64,000 nucleotides of DNA from Bigelowiella natans CCMP2755 (taxonomy: Eukaryota; Cercozoa; Chlorarachniophyceae): the NCBI GenBank assembly GCA_000320545.1, contig ADNK01001791.1, positions 37,832 to 101,831 on the forward strand. The letters are read 5' to 3'. Shown here one piece after another: positions 1-12,840 of this stretch (the stretch's first letter is position 1; the number at the start of each line of letters is the position of its first letter). The notes under the pieces were generated by a model. The model had not been told where the DNA came from. It saw nothing but the letters and a program-made list of their open reading frames with translations, and did not search any database. The position numbers were made by a program, and so were the translations under genes.

Positions 1-75
1 AATAAAGATAGTGATGATCCTGCTCCTCCCGTACCAATCCACCACCCAATAGGCAGGCAGGCAGGCGGATATATA

Positions 76-146
<71 letters not shown>
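76..146. repeat. (TA)n(TG)n compound microsatellite
   Basis: A run of alternating AT is followed directly by about 15 GT units, just downstream of the stop codon of the minus-strand gene at 178. Confidence 0.9.
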
Positions 147-147
<1 letters not shown>

Positions 148-177
148 GTATATATTCATGCCCATATCACTCCACTT

Positions 178-1702
178 CTAACCCGGTGCCGGCCCAACAG
201 GAGAATCTTCGCTCAAAGTAGCAGCAGCAACAGCAGAGGGCCCTGCTCCAGAGGGGGAGGCCATCAATCCCTGATGAGCTCCAAACGACGGCAAAGGGGC
301 GAATCCTGATGTGTATGGGGGGTTAATGCCGGGGTGATGCTTGGGCGACGACTGTGGTGAGGAGAACGGCGTGCCGGCACCTGATGACTTCAAATGGCGC
401 ATCTGGAAGGACCGATGATGCTGCTGGCTGCTAGGGAAGTGATGACGTGTCATTTGGTGGCGTCTCTTGAATAGGCGCCACTCCTCTACCGTGACCTGCC
501 GGTCTTTGTTCATCCGTTGGAACTGATTCCATGAGATGGAGGCGAGGAGGGGGTTGGGCTTGAAGTCGGTGTCGTTTTGCTTCATCATTTCCGACGGGTT
601 CATGTTTGCGGCAGAGTCGGCAGCCTCTTTTGCTGCCTTGGCCGCGGCCTCAGCAGCAGCTGCAGCTTCTATCTGCTCCTGCTGCCGGCGGTGCTTCTCC
701 TTATAGGCTCGCCATTCCGCGGGGGAGACCTGGCGGCCAGTGTGCATCTTCTGGAAAGCGTTCCACGAGATCGTAGCCCCCTCTTTGACCCGGTTTGTGA
801 GCTTTGGGGTCTTCATGACCTGGTCCGTCTTCTCCGGTTCTTTCGGAAAGCTCTCCTTAATCCCGTTGGGAACCCGGACAGGGGCAGCCTTCGCTAATTT
901 GCACTGGGAGAGATATGACGCCTGGCAGCTCGCTTGAAGAGCCACGTATGTCAATTGCTGCATTTCTATCCAGCCCCAGTCCTTTACATGCACCATCGTT
1001 TCCACACCACCGCCATTTTTGGCCTCGTCATCGTTGTCGATCTCTTTCACCTTGCCGTCCTGCGGCTGCTTTTTGCTGTCGCCCTCCCCGTCTGCTCCCG
1101 TGTTCGATGGCGTAGGGTTTTTCTTTGTATCCCCCTCCTTGCCCGTGTCCTCACCACTGGTTTGTTCTTCCATTTTGACGACTCCCGCTTTACCCTCTTT
1201 GCTTTTTTGATCTCGCTGCTTCTCTAGTTCTTGCTTCTTCGCTTTGGCGCCGTATGCCACGGGCTTGACAGCATCTGCCAGCGGGAAGTTGATTTGGTCG
1301 AAGGCTATATCGATCCGGAACGCGTGGTCCTCTCCATCACGCTGGAACAGCTTCTTCAGCGCCGCTTTGGTAAGCTTCTTATGTTTGGAGATATCCAGCT
1401 TTAGGACGGAGGGATCGTCGAAGATCATATCTTTAGCTGAGAATAATGTTCCAACCACCCCCCAAAAAAACACTTGAGACACATGAATTCTTTGCGCATG
1501 TAGGATCAACAGTCGTCACTAACAATCACAATTAACTAATTCTTGCAAGCAGTGTATCATGGGTGAAAATGTACTTACAGGATTTACTAGTCCCCGCCTT
1601 TCCCTTGCTACCGTCCGGTTTCTTCCTCTGCTTCTGTCGTTTGTGCGACTTTGGCTTTGAGTCTGAGCTCGAGGGCTGAGCGTCGCTCTTGCGTTTTCCC
1701 AT
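178..1702 (-). CDS. Nuclear-type basic/acidic protein with duplicated Trp-Arg motif (unknown function)
   Basis: Two exons, 1702-1579 and 1436-178, join in phase (GTAAGT donor, TCTCAG acceptor) to give 460 aa. The first exon is very basic, with a Lys/Arg cluster in the first 40 residues that would serve as a nuclear localisation signal. A central Lys/Glu/Asp-rich stretch and a poly-Ala segment follow. Two copies of one motif stand at about residues 264-292 and 342-369: SWNxFQxM, then RQV, then EWR and a basic tail ending KxxHR. The C terminus is rich in Ser, Pro, Gly and His. I do not recognise the family; the repeated Trp/Arg unit may bind protein or nucleic acid, which is inference. The gene ends close to the left edge of the window. 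Confidence 0.7.
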
Positions 1703-2802
1703 ATTTGGCTCTAAATAATCGTATTATCATTGGAAATTTTACTTGAGAAATGTGGACGTGGTGAACACATATTCTTAAAAGTGTTCGCCGCTCAAACCAA
1801 CGCTCGGAGTTGTGTATGAAGCCGAAAGTTTAATAGTTCTCACGATGATTCCCCAAACTATTCCATGCCCGTTCGAGAAAATATCATCTCTCAATCAAAA
1901 GAAGAAAGGCTGCTGGCTCCTCCCGGCTTCGCAGGCCAGATGCACAGCGTGACCATACAGGGGAATTTGCCATTATGACTAAATTTCTTTGTAATTATAA
2001 CTTCTCTAGAGTGAATTGTTGGTGGCATCGCTCCTCTTCACTTTTCAAATCCTAGTATCCTGACTGCCCCCGCCCTCTCCGAAATCAAATAGAGGTTTTC
2101 ACCTGTGAATCCGACGACTAGGATAGAGGGGCCTCCTATATGTGTCTCGTAAGAGTTGGAATTGGAGTTTGTGAGAAACTTGCTGCTGCCCCCCACAGCC
2201 TCTTTACGGTTTTAGGTCTTCCCTTTACTCCACGGTGTTTTCGCAGGCTTAGGGACAGGGGGGTGGGGCCGAGCCGATAGGAATATTCATAAGATCTCGT
2301 CCAATGTTCTGTTCTGTTCTCCGAAAATGAAAGCTAATAATACAGAATATGAAGTCATTTTTCTTGTCGTAGTGAATATTTAGGCACAATCTACACCCCT
2401 AAAAATGCGGCAAGCTGGACTTGGCTTTGAAATTCTTGGAAAAGAGAAAATGGTAAAAATGCATTATGAGGGCATCATACGGCAATGTAAAAAATAAGTC
2501 GCAGATATGTTTTCAAAGCCGTTTCAAGTCAGCTCTGAACAGAAATCACCCAGGATTTTATCTTAATGTATCGCTGGCTACTCGGGAAGTCGCAGGGTTC
2601 AGATGTCCCCCCATGTTACAGTCGTACCTCATCTGTGCGAAATCTGCATCGAGATCGAAAATACACCCAATAATATCTAAATACCTTATCGTTGAATGCA
2701 TGAGCCAAAACTCTTTGGCGCAATTTTGGATTTTACATCATCGAGACTGTCCTTACGTAATATGTGGTATTTAGATTTGACTTACTATTTGCACAAATTC
2801 CG
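1703..2802. other. Intergenic region between divergent genes
   Basis: About 1.1 kb separates two divergently oriented start codons (1702 on minus, 2803 on plus). I see no convincing exon in it; the only long open frame (around 2466-2774 plus) has no protein-like composition. It presumably contains both promoters and 5' leaders, but no specific element could be recognised. Confidence 0.5.
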
Positions 2803-4064
2803 ATGCGTTCGGAAGATGGCTACCGCGCCCTCCCTCTCCCCGTTGACAGGGAAGTTGTGAGGAGCGGTGCTATCAGGAGACGCAGACGTCGTGGTTGTGT
2901 AAAAATGATGCTTATATGTTGTTGTATTTTGCTTGCATTTCCAAAAGTGCTCTGATGTGATTTGAGGGACGAGTAGTCGTGACTTCGTGCATGCTCGAAA
3001 AGGCGAGTGCATCTGTGCATCCCTACTCAGGCTAATGGAGAATCCCCCCCCCCTCGATTTTCACCAATTAGGATATAAATTCTTTTTGCAATCAGCTCAA
3101 ATAACCTTTGAATCTTTTCCCCCCACCCTTGCCCATCCTAATTGCTTGCGACATCCCAGTAGGGTACCTGTTGCTCGCATGGCTCCTCTGTGGCCTCGCG
3201 GTTTTGCAACAGTGTGATAATTATCATCATCATTGTGCATACGACGATAAGAGTTGCTTTGGCAATGAAGGTATTGAAAATGGGAGAACTAGGTTAAATC
3301 TGCCCGTCCTCTGATGATATGTCGCTCTCCTTAGGAAAGGCATCTAGGACGACTGTGGCAGTTCCAATCTTAGGCGACTCCCTTGCTTCAAGAGCAGGAC
3401 CATATATAACTCCCGCGATAAAGTCATAAAATAAAGCACATAGGAAACACTGCATGTATATAGCTTGTGAGAGTGATGGCCATGCTTTTAGAAACCGTTC
3501 CCGCACAACACATAGCAAGAACACGCTGAATGGGAAGAAAACGTCGAGCTAACGTTCTGTTTTCAAGCGAAGAATCAGCGAGCAACACCCTGTTTGCTTC
3601 AAATTACCATTCATTGGTCTTGCTTTTCTTCTTCTTGTTCTTCTTCTTCTTCTTTGTCTCTTACTGACGGTCTGCAGCATTATTTCAACGCCGCTCCGGG
3701 CTCTTGCACGGTAAGTGGCATTGTAGCATTTCTTGGATTTACTGCTTCATGCAGGAGGATATTTTGCCTTAGTGATCTTCATGGCGCTGCTATGCCATCG
3801 GCAGCAGCCGGCGCCGACTCTTTTATCCGTACTCTGCATTATATTCAAACGTCAGTTGTTGTTCTTGTCAGGTCGTTGGTAGGCCTGGAAGCAGACGATG
3901 CGTCCTCAGATAGAAATAAGAACGACAAGAAGGTGGTGATGACTGGCACTAAAGTCAAGGGGGTGGAGACGCTTGTGTATGCCCAGAAGAACGATTATCT
4001 CGGCTTATTCTACATGAAAGGCATGCCCAGAATAGACTACTATGTAGTACTAGTAAAAGCTTAG
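2803..4064 (+). CDS. Single-pass membrane protein with Cys-containing lumenal segment (unknown)
   Basis: Five exons, 2803-2923, 3160-3270, 3335-3422, 3678-3710 and 3755-4064, keep one frame through every junction and sum to 663 nt (220 aa). The N terminus is short and cytosolic-looking, with a six-Arg run at residues 25-30, followed by one strong membrane segment (about 33-56). Just beyond it is a Cys/His-containing stretch (CDNYHHHC, then a further Cys), likely lumenal or extracellular. The positive-inside rule favours a type II orientation. A weaker hydrophobic patch lies near residue 150, then a Lys/Asp-rich tail. An antisense open frame at 3294-3525 was considered and rejected. The start was chosen because the ATG opens a long basic exon with a phase-correct donor. 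No family recognised. Confidence 0.6.
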
Positions 4065-4241
4065 AGCACTTAAGGCAAGAAATATCATCGCGAGCTTTTG
4101 TCCGCTTAGACGTTCATATTCTATGTATCTGAACATAATATAACCGATGTTTGGAAGGGTCGTCTTTCTCGATTTTACGTCTATTTTTCTAAAGAAAATG
4201 AGTGTCAAGATTAATTCATTGTTTTCAACGCGACACTGTAG

Positions 4242-4525
4242 GTTCACCCGTGAAGGGCATTCAAACTGTCATCAGTATTCCGGTCATCCACATGCAATAA
4301 TAGCGATGGCAGAAACTGGGGGGGGGGGGGGGGGGGGGGGGGTTAAATTTTAAAATCTAACTTCGGCTTCTGATGACAGTCAAATATACGTATCCTTTGA
4401 TAGGCCCAGACAAGTTGTAATCGTATTGCTGTTTTGCTGTTATAATGATCAACTTTTAGGGAAGATTTGAGTACAATATTCCTGTGGAGAATATTACCCA
4501 CAGTGGATCGGAGGTACATTCGTGC

Positions 4526-4563
<38 letters not shown>

Positions 4564-6276
4564 CTCTCTCTCCCCCTCCCCCTCTCTATGTCTTTCCGTA
4601 TTCGTTTCATTTTTGAGGCACAGCACATGCATGCATATGGGAAAAGGCTTTGCTCGTATCGGTCCTTCTCGGAAGTGGCGGTCTTGTTGGTGACGATGAA
4701 ATACAAGACGATAATGCCACAGCGAGTCAGCTTGCGAAAGTCATTGACGACTACAATGCTGCTGCAAAGTCTAGTGATTCTGCAAGAAAGGGGGGTATGG
4801 AAAACAGTGTAGTAGCCATGATCATGTGATGATAACAGCAGCTTAATTCATCATCGTCGTCACCCCCCATTATCGCAGTGCCATTCGCATCATCGGCATC
4901 TGCTGTCATGCTGAGTTGGTTCTCCAGCTGTACCCCAGACTATCCCCAAAAGATGAAATTTAATAAACACTCGAACACCGACGATTATCGTACTGCAGCG
5001 CCTCGCTCGCCTACCGCAGAGCAAATTCGCTGCCTTCGTTGCGAAACTCTGCGATTGCGGAACTCGCGAATGAGCTTTCCATTCCATTCACATCTCGTGA
5101 TTTTCAAGAGACAAGACCCACGTCAGCAGCACTAACATATTTGTACTCACACGACTGTCAGAGGAGAGCGAAAAAGGCCTGATAGCCATCAACGGCAAGG
5201 ATCCCTGGAACAGAACGGCCCTCTACCACGCTGCAGCCGCCAACAAGCCTCAATGCGTGCGAGTGTTGCTAGAGAGGGGGGCAGATCCTAATATAGGCCA
5301 GAAGGAGGGCGCCACACCGTTGTTCATCGCTGCACAGAATGGCTTTCACCATGTAGTCGAGGCACTTGTCGATTGCAATAGGACAGACGTCAATCAAGCG
5401 ACGACGAAGACCGACTCTACTCCTCTCTATGTTTCCGCACAGAATGGGAGGTACCTGTCGGCCTCCTGCCACCCTCCCCTCCCCCTTTCCTTTCTCTCGT
5501 CCCTCAGTACGTTGTGGGCGCATATTTGTGGGGGGAGGCAGTTTGGTTGCGGCCTCTGCTATTGAACGATAATGACATGGGGATGAGGGAGGGGGGGGGG
5601 GTGGCTGTTGGGGTTGCGCCTGTTTAAAACATCGACAATGGGCTTGTAATCATCATGATAATCACGATCAACAACAAAAACACAACATGAAGGAAGAATG
5701 AATGCTGAATTTGCCTTTTCTCCCCATACGGTAAGGTACGATGCCGTGATGTGTTTGGTGAAAAAGGGCAAGGCCGACATTGATAAGCCTCAGGTTTTGT
5801 AATTTATATACGAAGAGGGGGGGGGGGGGGGGAAGCTTTCGAAACTGACGAATAAAAGCAATAACTTTAGAACATATTGAGCGAAAAAACAGAGATGATC
5901 GTATCTCCCCTGCAATGAGATGTGATGCGGGACAAAAATCATTCGAAGATTCTCGTGAAAGATTTTCGGTTTTTTTTTTTTTTTTTTTCCAATAGTTTTC
6001 TTTCTATCTCTCTCCTTCCAAGCCAAGGGTTTAATGTGACGTGCATGATCCTGTGCAGGCTCTGAGTAACAACATCGTTTCATCATTTCGTGCTCCATAT
6101 CTATAGGCTGACGGCTCGACTCCTGTCTACGTAGCTGTGCAGAACAAACACAACAATGTGAGCTCTTTTAGACACTGAAAGGAGTGTGAGGAAAAGGAAA
6201 GGAGGAAGGATTGTATCACAAACACACGCGCGCGCGCACACACACACACACACACACATAAAATATATGTATAAAA

Positions 6277-6309
<33 letters not shown>

Positions 6310-6441
6310 CGAACGATTTGTTCTTACCCCATCTGTATTTGTTGTGTGGGCAAGATCCTAAAATTCTTGCTGAAAAATGGAGCAGATCCCATGAGAGGTA
6401 TCTCAGCAGCAAACTAATATGCGATTTTGAAGGAAAGAAAG

Positions 6442-6478
<37 letters not shown>

Positions 6479-7208
6479 AATACCGCGATTGCGACTATTT
6501 TTGTGTGATTTTGCAGAGAGCAGATTCTTTGAACGATCCCCTCTGCATGCATATTGTCTCGGTGCTCCTCCTCCTCCTCCTCCTCCTCCTCCTCATTACC
6601 TTGGTTGCGTTGCAGGGAACGTGTCAAACTCCGTGTTTGTGCCGTTGTTCATGGCGGTACAGGCAGACACACCAATGGCTACCAAGATGCTTCTATCGAA
6701 AGGGGCAAACCCCAACATTCGAGTCGATGTGGTAACATCCATGATATCGGCAATTCCATTCCCAAAATTTCACTTTAGATTCATTACGAGAGGAAGAGGG
6801 GGGGGGGAGAACTAGGGATCGTTCTCTATGCTTTGCCATCATTCTCACATTCACATCTGTCCATATATCATGCATCGGCCATGTACTTATTCCCAGACCG
6901 CGCAGCAGAAAATGATGGTGGGCGGCGATGTCGCGACGTTTCCGTTGCTGCTGTGCGCGGTTGCGAACAAGCCTGAAATGACAAGGCTTCTTCTCAAATA
7001 TGGAGCGCGGGTTACTAAAATCAACAACATTCGACAGAATTGACCCCATCACCGCCCTCGCCAACACTTCACCCCAAATTGACCATAATGATCGTGCTTC
7101 GTGCTTTCCGAACGCAAAATCGGTTTTCTTGCCCTTGGTCACAGGAGCATTATTGATAATGACACCAACATGTGGGTGCGTGTGTGTGCGCGTGTATGGG
7201 AATGTGTG

Positions 7209-7246
<38 letters not shown>

Positions 7247-10200
7247 GTAGGTTGATATGGTGGGAATCAATGGAACCACAGCTCTGCACATGGTCCGTCC
7301 TTTAATTATTACAAAAGAGCACAACCAATGCACGCGCACACACACGTTGAGCTGCACGCGACAGCCTCTTGCAGCACAATCCAGCGTATCAATTCTTCGG
7401 GTATCACGCTTCAACGCGTCATCACCATCGCCATCATCATCGTCATGATATCTGAATTACGCCGTCCTCTCCTCGTAGGCGTGCGCGTACGCGAGCTCCA
7501 AATCAGCAGCAGTGCTGATTAAACACGGGGCAGACATCGAGCACCCTGACAACCGCGGATTCACACCGCTCATGAGGTTGGAAATCATGCTACCATTGCA
7601 AACACTTCGTAACCTATTTGACGGCATTTGGCGTGGGAAAAGCTCATCAGCGATTCTTCTTCAGCGACGGCTCAAACGCCGATGATGACAGATGAACCTC
7701 TTCTGACTGGGTGTGATAAGGGAGATGATCTGCGAGTCTTCTACGCATTCATTCCCACACAACCCTGATCTGGCGCTCTTTGTTTCGTGCTAAAATTAGA
7801 GCATTCACGATGATGCTTTAAGCTAGGATGTGATTGCTGTCTAACCCAATCCTCTCCGTAACAGGTCGATCTATAAGAGTGAGGCGGAGCTGGGATACCT
7901 AGCTCATAAGTTCACCAAAGTAATACTGCGCGCACCGCCTTTGAACCCGCTATCGAGTGAAAGGGCTGATGGCGTTGTGCTTCGATGCCACTTGTGTCTG
8001 TTGGTGTCGTCGGACAACAACAACAACAACAACAACAACACAACTACAACAGCAAAAATGATGGATTGACACATGCCGCAGACGATGGTTTCGGCTACAC
8101 TTTACCACTTTCTCAAAATCTTGTAGTTGTGGAGCTAGTAGTAGCAATAGTAGTAGTAGTAGAGGAGGAGGAGGAGGAGGAGGAGTAATGTAGAACAGCC
8201 ATTGGCGCGTGATCTTTGTGCAGCAGTTTATCATCGAGTGAGTTGGGTGTCATTCCTACCTATCATACCACCATCTCTCATACGCACGCGGATTGCTTCT
8301 TCCTCCTCAAACATTAGACCGACGACATGGAAAAGTACATCGAGGCTGTGAATAAGCGCCGGCGCAACTTGGCCGAGTTCCTTCTGTTCCAAGGAGCCGA
8401 TCCCAATCAGCAAACCCCTGACGGGTTCACTCCGCTCATGACAGGTAGTCGTTGGTTTTAGAGGGGGGGGGGGAGGACGTTGTGGGCGGCGGCTTTTGGC
8501 CTGTCACGCGAACAGGTCTTCTTCCCAATATATCCGCCCGTGAGAACACACACGCATACACACACGCTCGCGCGCGCGCGCGCGCACATCAGACAATTAT
8601 GAGGGGGGTGGAGGAGAGGAGAGGAGAGGAATACATTTGTAGTAACGTCTATTGCTTGATTTCCCTCCCACCCACCCCCTTCACCCCCTTCATCAATGCT
8701 CACAGCTGTGGCTGCGAATGACCCTGAGATGATAGACTTACTCGTCGAGGTACACTAGGAAGAAGAACAACAACAAGAACAACAACAAGAAGAAGAGGAT
8801 GAGCGGCGGCTGTGGGATGGAGGGGTGGGGGTGAGGAGAGGAAATAAACGCTTTGATACTGGGGCAAAACTTCCGTTGATGTGTCGTATCGCTGCTCATA
8901 AACAGCACGGAGCAGATGTTAATATGAAGACTGCTACTGGAGTGTCTGCATCCATCATTGCAGTGACGCTGGGGCAATCTCGAATCCAGGTGGTGTGGGT
9001 CTCAGGATGATGGGAAATTATGATGATCACAGTGATGATGATGATGATGATGATGATGATGACGATGATGATGGTGGTGGTGGTGGTGATGATGATGATG
9101 ATGATGATGGGGAGGAGGAGGAAGAGGAGGATAAGGACGTATCTTTCCGGATAATAGTAATTAAGCCGTTCCGCACTCGGCATCTGCGCCACCTGTCAAA
9201 ACGAGCGGCAGCCTGAAAAACCGATGATTTCCGTACTGCCGCTTTGCCGCGGAGACAAAATTATCGGTGCACTTCAGCGATGGGAACTTAGGAGATTTCG
9301 GGTGTTTGCATAGGGCTGCTCTCACTGCATAGTGTGGCTAATCACCTTCTGTTTCTTCACCTTCCTCGCCCGTGCGACATCATTCTAGTGCCTGATGAAG
9401 CTGAAATCACACGGAGCTGACCCGAAAAAGGACAGGGAGTACCTCGAAAGGTAAAGATCAGGATAGGGTTCAACTGATGGTGATGATGATGATATTAACG
9501 ATGATGATGATGATGATGATGACTGCATAAGAAAAGCGTTCCCTAAAAGTCTAGAATGTCACCGACAACATCGAAAAAAAGTGGTTGCGTTGTGTTATAC
9601 CATATCAATAGCTCTTATTTTCTCGTCGTCCCCCTCCCTTCTTCCTCTCCTCCAACTCATCCTCCTCCTCCTCCTTCCCGGTCGATTATCGCGTGAATTC
9701 CTTGTTAGGGTCTCGAAAGAAGTCTCGGAGCGTCAGCCGGAGATAATAATCCATGAGCTTGGAGATATACCCCCTCAGTACATGCCTTCTGATTTGGTGA
9801 TAGTACCACTACTAGTTGTTGTGACAGTTGTACAAACAACACACCATCCATCTTTTGGGGATGAAGAGGAGGAGGAGGAGGAGGAGAGAATCAGTTGGCT
9901 GATGATGATGAAAGCCAGAATAATGGACGGGAAAGCTGTGTGCATGTGTCTGTATCTGATGTATGCGCCCTCCTCCTCTTCTTCTTCTTCTTCTTCCACT
10001 TACCCGTTCTGTTTCCGCATCCATTTCTTCCCTTCGCATAGACAATAAAAGAACGCCTGGACTACTCGAAAGGCTTCCATGAGCGTCAGCAGCTGAAAGA
10101 GTCTTTGAATGACCCATCGAAGAAAGAGCAGGTCAAGTATCATTCAGCCCCTCTCTCGCAGCCTCAACCTTACAATCAGTGTATTGCGAGTATGAACGCA

Positions 10201-10786
10201 GATAGCAGCTCCCATCTTCTGATTCTCCTCCTCTTTGTTGCCTTTTCTCATGCAATGCAGGTGGTTAAGGAGTTGGTGAGAAGAGGGCCTAAGGATGGAC
10301 TTAAGTTTGTGCGTCGATTGGATAAATTCAAGTATTTTTTTAGCTACTTTAATAATTATTACAATAATAATAAAATCTTTTCTCCAGCATCTTTCCTCCT
10401 CCTCCTCCTCCTCCTCCTCCTCCTCCTCCTCCTCCTACCACTACTACTTACTACTGCCCGTCTTCTTCTTCTTCTTCTTCTTCTTCTTCTTCTTCTTCTT
10501 CATCTTCTTCTTCTATTATTCGTTTGGCCCTTTACAGGAAGGAAGAGGCCGCCATTAAGTGGTTTCAACAGCTAAACAGGACGGAATGGAAGAAGAATAT
10601 CTCCAAACTGTCCCCAGCGGAGCAAGAGGTATATACTTACGCCACTCCTCGCTACTACCATCACAATCCTCATCAGTAGCAGCAGCAGTAGTATCGGCAG
10701 CAGCAGAGTCATCATCCATCGTCGTTGCTACCATCATCACAGAAATGTTTCCTTTTCACGTAGCTTTCATCATGACATCGAAGATC

Positions 10787-10826
<40 letters not shown>

Positions 10827-11936
10827 TACACAATATGTATTATGAAATCCTCACCATCGCTCTATCCCATCATGGCCGTGACCTCCAGCTGAACGAATTA
10901 ATGCTCGAAACGTCGGAAATGCATCTGCGAGACACGCTGGAGAGTCGTAACAAACGGCGAGAGGAGTACTTTAAGGGGAAAAAAGAGAGAGATGGTGATA
11001 GCAAACCAACCAATAAGGTGGTGGCAGTAATGCGTCGTTGCGGTCTATTCAAGGCCATTGATGTGGATAGTACTACGCATACTTTTTTCCCCTCATTATT
11101 CTCCCATCCACCCTCTTGCTTTTACAATTTTGAGACGCCGTGCGAAACTATTGCCCACTATGCGCAACTTTGTGGTGTCTCCCAAATATCATCATTATCA
11201 TCATCATCATCCACAACTCATTGAGCGATGTATCAGGACTACACAGCGCTGGATTCGTTAAGTCTGGATATCGACTCCGAAGACGCGAAGAGAGAGGCCA
11301 TCGATCTGGCGCAGTTTACGGCTAGGACAGTGGAAGATACACGGAAGGAAATGGAGCGGTACACCTATGCAAAAGCGAGAGGTAATCGGTGGAAAGACTC
11401 AGCTGCTGCCCTTTCAAATGAGAGAAACGAGTAGATAGAGAAAGCTAATTTATTATGTTGGTGTTACTACTACTACTTCTACTATTTTTAAGTCCTCCTG
11501 ATGCCATCCCGATGAACTTCTCACGCTGCTCTTTGTTTGTCATCAATCTCCTCCTCCTCCTCCTCCTCCTCTCACCTCCATCTCAATCCGCCATCATGCG
11601 TGATCATGCCCAGGCCTCCCAGTCGACACGCAAACCGAGCAGCTGGTGAGAGAGGCGAGGAGGCAGCTTCAAGAAGAGGGCTACGAGCTTCCAAATACGA
11701 TGCCGCCAGGAAATGCTGTGGTGAATTCACTCACAGAGAACCACCGGGATGAAGATGAGACAACGAGGCGCTTTCGCGAGGCTAAGGACGACGGAGAAAG
11801 GGACGAGATGCTGCGGCGGAAGATCGAAGAGATTGATGACGAAATGGATGGGTTCAAGTCAGGGGAGATCTCCAGAGATGACGAGTGCGAGTCATTCGGT
11901 AGCCACACTGAAAGCGATGGCGTGGAAGACTTCTAG
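4242..11936 (+). CDS. Ankyrin-repeat protein, 23+ exons
   Basis: Exons read 4242-4282, 4460-4513, 4647-4794, 5162-5450, 5736-5793, 6107-6157, 6355-6397, 6616-6731, 6897-7010, 7251-7292, 7479-7576, 7865-7919, 8318-8444, 8706-8749, 8906-8989, 9389-9450, 9709-9796, 10042-10131, 10261-10331, 10538-10628, 10889-11017, 11237-11381 and 11614-11936. Every junction is in phase. A four-base first exon (ATGA, 4198-4201) would complete a 788-aa frame, but this start is a guess. Residues about 83-477 are ankyrin repeats, with repeated LLxxGADPN and GxTPLxxA signatures (for example LLERGADPNIG, LLKNGADP, LIKHGADIEHPD). The last 310 residues are charged and predicted helical, ending in an acidic tail. Ankyrin repeats mediate protein binding; the partner is unknown. 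A hydrophobic ALLVSVLLG stretch near residue 35 could be a weak membrane or signal segment. Confidence 0.85.
4318..4342 (+). repeat. 25-G homopolymer
   Basis: An uninterrupted run of 25 guanines inside the first intron of the ankyrin gene model. It could form a G-quadruplex on its own strand; the length in the assembly may be unreliable. Confidence 0.9.
4527..4587. repeat. (CT)n tract ahead of an ankyrin-gene exon
   Basis: About 23 CT units and C-rich continuation, forming an extreme polypyrimidine tract before the acceptor of the exon at 4647. Confidence 0.9.
10394..10515. repeat. (CTC)n and (CTT)n triplet repeats in an intron
   Basis: About 15 CTC units followed by about 17 TTC/CTT units fill most of the 206-nt intron 10332-10537 of the ankyrin gene and act as its polypyrimidine tract. 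Confidence 0.9.
10789..10822. repeat. (AT)n microsatellite
   Basis: Alternating AT tract in the intron between ankyrin-gene exons ending 10628 and starting 10889. Confidence 0.9.
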
Positions 11937-12380
11937 CACTGCATCGTCGTAGAATTACAAAAAACGCATGCGCCACAGCCGTGCATGCAACGTTGAAGCT
12001 ATGCATACTTATTACTGTATACTAAATGGTCAAACATTTTCATGTTTATGTAGAATTTTCGATCAGTTACGCGGGTACGATAGTATCATGCTCAGTTGTA
12101 TGTGCCACCCGTTATGATATGAGGACAACTTGCATTGCGCACATGTACTCGCACAAAAATAAAGAGGATGCTCCTTTTCAGCATGCTACACGCCCGGGAT
12201 GGCAAGCTTACAGTAATAACCATTGCATGTGCGTGGGGCTAGCATGGCATAAGCGAATGCATTCTGATGCCATGCGTTCTTTGAACACTAGAGGATTGCT
12301 GCTTTTTGCGTCTATGTCACTCATGTAATGATTCAACTCCGGCTTTTATTTGCAAGCTCTTTGGGATTTATCCATGGATG

Positions 12381-12421
<41 letters not shown>

Positions 12422-12531
12422 CGTGTATTAAAAGAACGCTGGAACCAATAGCACAAGGCTATACAGTCTAGATAGTTCGTTAGAACATCAGAGCCCAGCT
12501 ATGCTGCACTAGCCGCTTGCTTTCACAGGCT
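11937..12531. other. Convergent intergenic region with (AT)n
   Basis: Lies between the stop codons of the ankyrin gene and the minus-strand gene at 12532. It contains an (AT)n run at about 12380-12418 and no convincing exon. Confidence 0.6.
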
Positions 12532-12804
12532 TTATACTGCTATGAATCTGTGGGTACTCGCTCGTGTGAGTTGGAGGAGTGGGTTTGCTCCCTCCTGCAT
12601 GCCGACAAGAAGCTCGATGAACTCCCATCCGGCGTTGGAGTCGGCGCCGAATATCTCGCAAAGCTGATGGTAGTTATGACGAGCAGGCATTTATGCGTAT
12701 ATTTCGCGTTTATTGCGTGATTATGTGGAAAAGCAACAGAGCTCGATGAGCTTCAGCTAGGGTATACCTATGGTTCTCTTACAGTGTATATGTGACTGTG
12801 TGTT

Positions 12805-12840
<36 letters not shown>

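Noticed and set aside
3294-3525. Minus-strand frame with acceptor, hydrophobic segment and stop
   Set aside because: It looked like a terminal exon, but it lies antisense to the plus-strand five-exon model, which keeps phase at every junction and gives a complete membrane protein; no in-phase partner exon was found on minus.
4494-4706. Arg-Glu repeat protein on minus and Ser-Leu repeat protein on plus
   Set aside because: Both are translations of the (CT)n microsatellite; similar artefacts occur at every CT, GT, AT and triplet run in the window.
12517-12720. Plus-strand exon-like frame bounded by AG and GT
   Set aside because: The minus strand offers an equally open terminal exon that joins in phase to sixteen others, whereas the plus frame has no partner.
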